Below, piece after piece: positions 58,629 to 64,000 of a stretch of 64,000 nucleotides of DNA. The position numbers and the translations under genes were made by a program. The stretch is taken from assembly GCA_016705575.1 (NCBI GenBank), contig JADIXX010000003.1, positions 496,001 to 560,000 of the forward strand. Direction: 5' to 3'. Each line of letters opens with the position of its first letter. Within the stretch, counting starts at the first letter, position 1. Origin of the DNA: Candidatus Aalborgicola defluviihabitans (lineage in GTDB: Bacteria > Pseudomonadota > Gammaproteobacteria > Burkholderiales > Burkholderiaceae_C). The notes under the pieces are model-generated. The model had not been told where the DNA came from. It was given only the letters and a program-made list of their open reading frames with translations, and searched no databases.

Positions 58629-60818
58629 ATGCAAAGGTTGTACCCAACCAAGGCTTGCGTGGTGCTGGGCGCGTGGCTGCTATCCGCAGCTGCCGTGTGC
58701 AGTGCCGCAGAAGTGCCCGCCCCACCCGTGGCTCCCATCCACGAAGTGACCGAGACGCTGCACGGCGTCACGCTCACGGACCCTTACCGCTACTTGGAAA
58801 ATCTTCGTGCGCCGGACGTGCAGGAGTGGTTCAAAGGGCAGGGCGCTTATGCCCGTGCCACGCTGGACAGGATTGCCGGGCGGGATGCCATGGAGAAGCG
58901 CATCACCGAGCTGACCTCCGCCAGTGGCGATGCCATCACCCGCATCACCCGTATGCCGGGTGACCGCATTTACTACCTCAAGCGTGCCAAGGGTGAACGC
59001 CAGTTCAAGCTGGCCATGCGCGTAGGGACGCGTGGGGCTGAGCACATTTTGATGGACCCGGAAGTAGAGGCAAAGCGCACCGGCGTGCCCCATGCCATAA
59101 ACTACTACCGCCCGTCCTGGGATGGCAAATACGTGGCCTATGGCGTATCTGCCGGTGGCTCGGAAGATGCTTCACTGCACATTCTGGATGTGGAGTCCGG
59201 TCACGATATCGCTGCTGTTTTTGAGCGGGTTCACCAACCCGACGTGAACTGGCTGCCCGACAGCCGCTCACTGGCTTTCAACCAGCTCAAGGTGCCCACG
59301 CCGGGCGAACCCGAGTCAGAAGCCTATATGGACAGCCGCGTGATGCTGCATACCGTGGGCGAAGCGGCGGACAAGGCCGTGGCCGTTTTCGGCCCCACGG
59401 TGACGCGCAACCTGGGTCTGGGCCGTTTGGATGTGGGTTCGCTGCTGTTTGTGCCGGGTAGCCCCTGGGTGATTGCCCGCACCACCGACACCACCCTGCC
59501 CGAAGGTTTTCTGTTTCTGGGTCGCGTAGCCGATCTGGGTAAGCCCACCATGGCCTGGACGAAGATTTCGGGCTATGAAGACAAGATCACCAACCTTGCC
59601 TTGCGTGGCAACGATCTGTTCTTTATGACCCATGCCAACGCACCGCGCAAGCATGTCATGCGCTTGGACTTGCGCAAACCCGAGCTTAAGTTTGCAGTGG
59701 AGGCGGCGGCCTCGCCGGCCACCGGCGTGATGGAGGACTTCGCACTCACCCGCGATTCATTGGTGACTGCGGTGCGCCACGGAACTGACATAGTGCTGCG
59801 CCGCTATGCCAAAGGCAAGCCCCAGGGTATGGATGTGCCCATGCCGTTCCAGGGGGCCGCCTATTTGAGCGATGAACCGGCACATGCCTACGGGGATGTG
59901 ATGTACACCCTGAGTGGTTGGACCCAAATGCCGCTAACCTATGTACTGCGTGGCGAACTGTCGGTCAATTCCGGGCTGCGGGTCAACCCCGAACTGCCCA
60001 ATCTGCCTGAATTGGAAGTGCGCAATGTTGAGGTCAGCAGTTATGACGGCGCGCAGGTGCCCATGACCCTGCTTTACCGCAGAGGGCTGAAGCTCGATGG
60101 CAGCAACCCGACGCTGCTGAATGCGTATGGTGCCTACGGGTTTTCCCAAACGGCGGGCTTCTCGGCTGCTCGCGTGGCCTGGTTCGAAAAGGGTGGTGTG
60201 TTGGCGCTGGCCAATGTGCGCGGCAGCGGCGTCAACGGTGACCCGTGGTACCGCGCGGGCCAGAAGGCAACCAAGCCCAACACCTGGAAAGACGGTGTGG
60301 CCTGCGCCCAGTATTTGATCGCGCAGGGGTACGCCACGCCTAAAACCCTAGCGGTGATGGGGACCAGTGCCGGCGGTATTTTTGTTGGGCGCGCGGTGAC
60401 CACCGCGCCCGAACTGTTTGCCGCCGCCGTGTTCGATGTGGGTGTGATGGATGCCGTGCGCGCCGAAGACAGCGCCAATGGGGCCACCAACATTTCAGAG
60501 TTCGGCACCGCGAAAGATTCCCAAGAGTTCAAGGCACTGCTGGAGATGAGCACCTACCATCACATCAAGGATGGCACCGCCTACCCCGCCGTGCTGCTGG
60601 TCCAGGGCATGAACGATCCGCGTGTGGATGCCTGGCACGCCGGTAAGGCCGCTGCCCGTTTGCAGGCCGCAACCACCAGTGGCAAGCCCATCTTGCTGCG
60701 CCTGGATATGCAGGCTGGGCACGGCATGGGGAGCACTGCCACGCAACGCAACGCGATGACTGCCGATATTTACAGCTTCTTGCTGTGGCAAATGGGCAAA
60801 TCGGCCTTGAAAGAGTAA
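58629..60818 (+). CDS. Prolyl oligopeptidase family serine peptidase (S9A), exported
   Basis: A 729-aa peptidase with a signal peptide (VVLGAWLLSAAAVCSAAE), a beta-propeller (LTDPYRYLENL at its start) and a C-terminal alpha/beta-hydrolase domain. The nucleophile elbow is GTSAGG (Ser about residue 579), where most prolyl oligopeptidases have GGSNGG; Asp in NDPRVD and His in AGHGMG complete the triad. ATG 58629 has AAAGG before it; GTG 58623 is possible. First of three tightly spaced genes for peptide processing. The 58458-58628 gap has no gene. Confidence 0.9.
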   Translation: MQRLYPTKACVVLGAWLLSAAAVCSAAEVPAPPVAPIHEVTETLHGVTLTDPYRYLENLRAPDVQEWFKGQGAYARATLDRIAGRDAMEKRITELTSASGDAITRITRMPGDRIYYLKRAKGERQFKLAMRVGTRGAEHILMDPEVEAKRTGVPHAINYYRPSWDGKYVAYGVSAGGSEDASLHILDVESGHDIAAVFERVHQPDVNWLPDSRSLAFNQLKVPTPGEPESEAYMDSRVMLHTVGEAADKAVAVFGPTVTRNLGLGRLDVGSLLFVPGSPWVIARTTDTTLPEGFLFLGRVADLGKPTMAWTKISGYEDKITNLALRGNDLFFMTHANAPRKHVMRLDLRKPELKFAVEAAASPATGVMEDFALTRDSLVTAVRHGTDIVLRRYAKGKPQGMDVPMPFQGAAYLSDEPAHAYGDVMYTLSGWTQMPLTYVLRGELSVNSGLRVNPELPNLPELEVRNVEVSSYDGAQVPMTLLYRRGLKLDGSNPTLLNAYGAYGFSQTAGFSAARVAWFEKGGVLALANVRGSGVNGDPWYRAGQKATKPNTWKDGVACAQYLIAQGYATPKTLAVMGTSAGGIFVGRAVTTAPELFAAAVFDVGVMDAVRAEDSANGATNISEFGTAKDSQEFKALLEMSTYHHIKDGTAYPAVLLVQGMNDPRVDAWHAGKAAARLQAATTSGKPILLRLDMQAGHGMGSTATQRNAMTADIYSFLLWQMGKSALKE

Positions 60819-60823
60819 AGGCC

Positions 60824-61756
60824 ATGCCCATGCACCGTATCCCACTTTTTTGCCTGGCAGTATTGGCAACGATGGCCATGGCATCTGCTGCCATGGCCAA
60901 ACCCCAGCCAGCGCGCGTGAGCCAGGCCGACATCATCAAGAACGCCGCGCCCGGCGACTGGCGCCGTCTGGACCCTGACAACACGCTGGTCATGGAACTC
61001 CAAGGCAAGCCCGTCATCATCGAACTCGCACCGCGCTTTGCCCCACAGCATGTTGCCAATATCCGTATCCTCACGCGAGAGGGCTTCTACACCGGCATTG
61101 GTGTCGTGCGGGTACAAGACAACTATGTCACCCAGTGGGCTGACCCCTATGACGAGGACAAGGACAAAGCCAAGCCCCTGGGCAGTGCACGCGCCAGCCT
61201 GCCTGCCGAGTTTTCTATTGCCTACAAGGGATTGCCACTGAGTCACTTCAAGGATGCAGACGGTTGGGCGCCGGTGAGCGGCTTTGTGGATGGGATGCCG
61301 GTGGCTGCCGATCCCGCCAAAAACAAGGCCTGGATTGCCCACTGCTATGGCGTGGTGGGCGCTGCACGCGGCAACCCGCTTGACAGCAGCAACGGCACCA
61401 GCCTATACGCCATCATTGGCCAGGCCCCACGGGCATTGGACCTTAATATCACCGTAGTTGGCCGTGTGGTCAAAGGCATGGACGTGCTGGCATCACTGCC
61501 ACGCGGCCCCGGCGCCATGGGTTTTTATGAGAAACCGGAACAGGCCATTCCCATCACCCGCGCGCGCATGCTGGCGGACATACCGGTGGGCGAGCAGCCC
61601 GCCATCGAAATCCTGCGCACCGACACCCCTACCTGGACCGCCCTGGTGGAAGCCAGTCGCCACGCCATTGGTGGCTGGTCGGTGCACAGCGCCTTGCACA
61701 GCAATATTTGCAACCGCAGCGTGCCCACGCGCGACATTCCCAAGAGCACGCCATGA
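60824..61756 (+). CDS. Periplasmic cyclophilin-type peptidyl-prolyl isomerase
   Basis: A 310-aa protein with a signal peptide (FCLAVLATMAMASAAMA) and a cyclophilin-like domain: VIIELAPRFAPQHVANIRILTREGFYTG, VVRVQDNYVTQWADP and a late NITVVGRVVKGMDVLASLPRGPG. The catalytic Arg of the F-H-R motif appears as V-V-R-V-Q, a divergent version, so activity is probable but not certain. ATG 60824 follows the peptidase stop by 5 bp. Its stop overlaps the start of the carboxypeptidase gene (ATGA). Confidence 0.85.
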   Translation: MPMHRIPLFCLAVLATMAMASAAMAKPQPARVSQADIIKNAAPGDWRRLDPDNTLVMELQGKPVIIELAPRFAPQHVANIRILTREGFYTGIGVVRVQDNYVTQWADPYDEDKDKAKPLGSARASLPAEFSIAYKGLPLSHFKDADGWAPVSGFVDGMPVAADPAKNKAWIAHCYGVVGAARGNPLDSSNGTSLYAIIGQAPRALDLNITVVGRVVKGMDVLASLPRGPGAMGFYEKPEQAIPITRARMLADIPVGEQPAIEILRTDTPTWTALVEASRHAIGGWSVHSALHSNICNRSVPTRDIPKSTP

Positions 61757-63243
61757 GTACAGCTACCCTTGCACCTCTGCACGCTACCTTCAAGCGCCTG
61801 CACCACTTCAGCCACCTGGCCTCCATTGCCGGGTGGGACCAGGCGGCCATGATGCCCGCCAAAGGCAACGAGTCTCGTGCCGCAGCCATGGCTGAGTTGC
61901 AGGTGCTGATGCACCAGACCCTGACCGACCCAGCCTTGCCAGCCCAGTTTGAAGCCGCAGCCAAGGCCAATTTGTCTGACACTGACCAGGCCAGTTTGGC
62001 CGAGATGCGCCGTGATTGGGCAATGGCCAATCGCCTGCCGCAAGACCTGGTAGAGGCGCAAAGCCTGGCCGCTGCCCGCTGCGAGCATGCCTGGCGCACG
62101 CAGCGCAAGGCCAACGATTGGGTCGGCTTTGCCCGCAACCTGAGCGAGGTCGTGAAGCTGGCTCGCCAAGAAGCACACATGCTGGCCGATGCCACCGGAG
62201 TCACGCCCTACGAAGCCCTGATGGACAAGTTTGAACCAGGTATGCGCGAGAGCACCATCACCGCGCTGTTTGGCGAAGTCAAGACTTGGCTGCCAGGACT
62301 GATCACCCAGGTGATGGAGCGGCAACAACACGAAACCGTAGTCGCCGCCATTGGCCCCTTTCCGGTGGAGCGCCAACGCGCCCTGGGCGTGGACGTCATG
62401 GGTCTGCTGGGCTTTGACTTTGAGGGCGGGCGGCTGGACATTTCTACCCACCCCTTTTGCGGCGGCGTGCCGCAGGATGTGCGCATTACCACCCGCTACA
62501 ACGAGGCCACTTTTGCGCCCAGCTTGTCGGGCATCATCCATGAAACCGGACATGCACGGTATGAGCAGCGCCTGCCGCGCGATACCCTGCACCTTCCGGT
62601 GGGGCGTGCGCGTTCCATGGGCGTGCACGAGAGTCAAAGCCTGTCGTTTGAAATGCAATTGGCGCGCAGCCCGGCCTTTTTGCAGCTGATTGCACCGCTG
62701 ATCAAGAGGCACCTGGGCGATCAGCCCGCGTTTGATGCCGACAACCTGGCCCGGCTCTTCACCCGCGTCCATCGTGGTTTTATCCGCGTCGATGCCGACG
62801 AGCTGACCTACCCAGCCCATGTGATCCTGCGATTTGAAATCGAGCGCGCCCTGATCGACAGCGAGATTGAGGTGGACGACATCCCCGCGCTGTGGACCCA
62901 GAAGATGCGCGACTACCTGGGCGTGGATGTGGCCGGCAATTACGAGAATGGTTGCATGCAGGACATCCATTGGCCGTCTGGCATGTTTGGCTATTTTCCC
63001 AGCTACACGCTGGGTGCCATGTACGCCGCACAGTACTTTGCCACCATCCGCAAGCTGCACCCTGATCTGGATGCGCGCATTGCCGGTGGCGACCTGTCAC
63101 CTGTGATGAACTGGCTGGACGCCAACATCTGGAGCCAGGCCAGCCGCTGGAGCACCGATGCACTGATTACCCGCGCCACGGGTGAACCGCTCAACGCCCT
63201 CTACTTCCGCCAGCACCTGGTGGGGCGCTACCTCAATGCCTAA
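61753..63243 (+). CDS. M32-family metallocarboxypeptidase (Taq type)
   Basis: A 496-aa cytoplasmic carboxypeptidase. The zinc motif is HETGH (about residues 263-267), and MGVHESQSLSFE with the third ligand Glu follows, then DADELTYPAHVILRFEIE and WPSGMFGYFPSYTLGAMYAAQ, all classical M32 blocks. The start forms an ATGA overlap with the isomerase gene. It has no signal peptide although its operon partners do, so it would complete peptide breakdown inside the cell. Confidence 0.94.
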   Translation: MSTATLAPLHATFKRLHHFSHLASIAGWDQAAMMPAKGNESRAAAMAELQVLMHQTLTDPALPAQFEAAAKANLSDTDQASLAEMRRDWAMANRLPQDLVEAQSLAAARCEHAWRTQRKANDWVGFARNLSEVVKLARQEAHMLADATGVTPYEALMDKFEPGMRESTITALFGEVKTWLPGLITQVMERQQHETVVAAIGPFPVERQRALGVDVMGLLGFDFEGGRLDISTHPFCGGVPQDVRITTRYNEATFAPSLSGIIHETGHARYEQRLPRDTLHLPVGRARSMGVHESQSLSFEMQLARSPAFLQLIAPLIKRHLGDQPAFDADNLARLFTRVHRGFIRVDADELTYPAHVILRFEIERALIDSEIEVDDIPALWTQKMRDYLGVDVAGNYENGCMQDIHWPSGMFGYFPSYTLGAMYAAQYFATIRKLHPDLDARIAGGDLSPVMNWLDANIWSQASRWSTDALITRATGEPLNALYFRQHLVGRYLNA

Positions 63244-63267
63244 AGGTGTGCGCTACGCTGGCCCGCT

Positions 63268-64000
63268 TTATTGCAGGCTGGCGCAGTCGGCGCCTCCAGT
63301 CAGGTGCACTTTTAGCGGGACGGTCGCGCCGTCCTGGTATTTGCTCCACACGCTTTCAGAAACGTTGCAAGTCCATGTCTTGCCGTTTGCACTCAGCACC
63401 AGCACATAGGTCTCGCGCCGTGCACCCTGGCGCTCAGAACCGATCGCGCCCACCCCACTGTTACCACCGAGAAAGTTGGCATTGAGGTTACCCGCGCTGG
63501 GCCACACAGGCATCAATGATTCCTGCGTACCTGCCTTGACCGCGCGCACAGAGCGCCAGCGGTTGACGGAGTAGCGACAGCGGTCGTCGTACACCGGTTC
63601 TGAGCGGTAGCGCGGCGTGCACTCGCGCCGCTTGACAAAAGTGCCGTCACCCTTGTCGATGCGTTCGTCATGGCAAGTCTGGCCGTCCGCCACCTGGCGG
63701 GTTGAGCGTTGCTCGCGGTTGCGTGAGACGCCATACGCGTCCCCCGGCACACTGTCGCACCAGACCGAGTCCGACACACGGCCCATCTGCTCGATCTGGA
63801 TCTCGCGCGCCCAACTGCGCTGAGCCACGGTTGCCGTGGTTTCCTTGGTGCTGCTGAACAAAAAGACCAACCCAACCACCAACAATGCCAATGCGGCCAG
63901 TACCCAGCGCGCCCAGCCCAATCCGCGCCGGGGTGGTGGGGCTGGCGCAGCTACAGGCTCTGGCAGCGCGGCTGACGTGTCTGCCACCAAAGCCACAGGT
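63268..64000 (-). CDS. Membrane-anchored protein of unknown function (5' end probably outside window)
   Basis: At least 242 residues. The frame is open to the window edge, so the N-terminus may be longer; a GTG at 63996 is the first visible start. A Pro/Ala-rich stretch precedes one helix (WVLAALALLVVGLVFLFSS). An extracytoplasmic domain follows, with repeated Cys (SVWCDSVP, GQTCHDER, KRRECTPRYRSEPVYDDRCRYSV), then a C-terminal beta part with TWTCNVSESVW. I recall similar proteins with an N-terminal zinc ribbon in this family of bacteria, but no function is known. Converges with the M32 gene. Confidence 0.72.
   Translation of the reverse strand, partial: PVALVADTSAALPEPVAAPAPPPRRGLGWARWVLAALALLVVGLVFLFSSTKETTATVAQRSWAREIQIEQMGRVSDSVWCDSVPGDAYGVSRNREQRSTRQVADGQTCHDERIDKGDGTFVKRRECTPRYRSEPVYDDRCRYSVNRWRSVRAVKAGTQESLMPVWPSAGNLNANFLGGNSGVGAIGSERQGARRETYVLVLSANGKTWTCNVSESVWSKYQDGATVPLKVHLTGGADCASLQ

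Noticed and set aside
61525..63060. A 511-codon open frame antisense to the M32 peptidase
   Set aside because: Same antisense artefact; no motifs, and the sense gene has a full set of M32 signatures.
1..64000. CRISPR arrays, tRNA or rRNA genes, integrase with attachment sites
   Set aside because: No regularly spaced direct repeats with spacers, no tRNA cloverleaf sequence and no integrase gene were found on reading both strands.

Overview
The window looks like chromosome of a GC-rich betaproteobacterium of the family Comamonadaceae (Rhodoferax/Polaromonas-like). This is inferred from gene content (AceK beside a monomeric isocitrate dehydrogenase, a LiuR-type leucine regulon, glyQS-gmhB-plsC order, many acyl-CoA enzymes) and not from a marker gene; no rRNA or tRNA gene was seen.

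Layout. 0-6.5 kb: housekeeping block (lnt 3' part, glyQ, glyS, gmhB, plsC, YgjP-like metallopeptidase). 6.5-10.5 kb: a decayed accessory island (dihaem cytochrome c, frameshifted rhodanese-ChrB and ChrA chromate genes, an IS91-type transposase relic, an HNH-like gene tail). It is bounded by ~110-140 bp direct repeats made from the junction between ygjP and the metallo-beta-lactamase gene. 10.5-13.4 kb: MBL hydrolase, LiuR and isovaleryl-CoA dehydrogenase around a perfect palindromic operator that recurs at 20.7 kb before acetyl-CoA acetyltransferase. 13.5-20.4 kb: LTA-synthase-like sulfatase, carbonic anhydrase, AceK, monomeric Icd. 20.7-28 kb: lipid and acyl-CoA enzymes, two TonB/rhodanese-type genes, TetR, AidB. 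28.2-31.4 kb: solitary dnaE2/imuC with its own LexA box. 32.4-36.6 kb: sigma-54 activator divergent from an ETHE1-like hydrolase, truncated haemoglobin and CcoG. 37.6-40.3 kb: arginine/ornithine catabolism with an Lrp regulator. 40.4-42.5 kb: an unusual secreted HSAG-motif protein plus a membrane-anchored partner. 42.6-46.8 kb: MacAB-like exporter with two permeases. 47.6-50.5 kb: TPP riboswitch, TonB-dependent receptor and NadR-like kinase. 50.6-53.8 kb: lysine catabolism with its Lrp regulator. 54-55.3 kb: a small graveyard of toxin/antitoxin and IS fragments. 55.5-64 kb: DUF1993 protein, TonB-like protein, an unknown two-gene membrane/periplasm pair, and a peptidase/foldase operon.

The most notable pattern is a dispersed palindromic element. 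At least 14 copies align over exactly 48 bp without gaps: a GCTAT...ATAGC hairpin followed by a conserved TCGACGAGGGCTAGAGGC block. Six lie inside protein-coding frames: the last 16 codons of lnt, the N-terminus of the YgjP-like gene, two in chrA and two in dnaE2. A seventh supplies the stop codon of the thiolase gene. Coding copies in one orientation always use the same phase (reading Thr-Arg-Ala), and those in the other orientation use one shared phase (reading Ala-Leu). This resembles the in-frame protein-coding palindromic elements described in Rickettsia. I know of no name for this family. A second, different repeat appears to have inserted in frame into the MBL gene.
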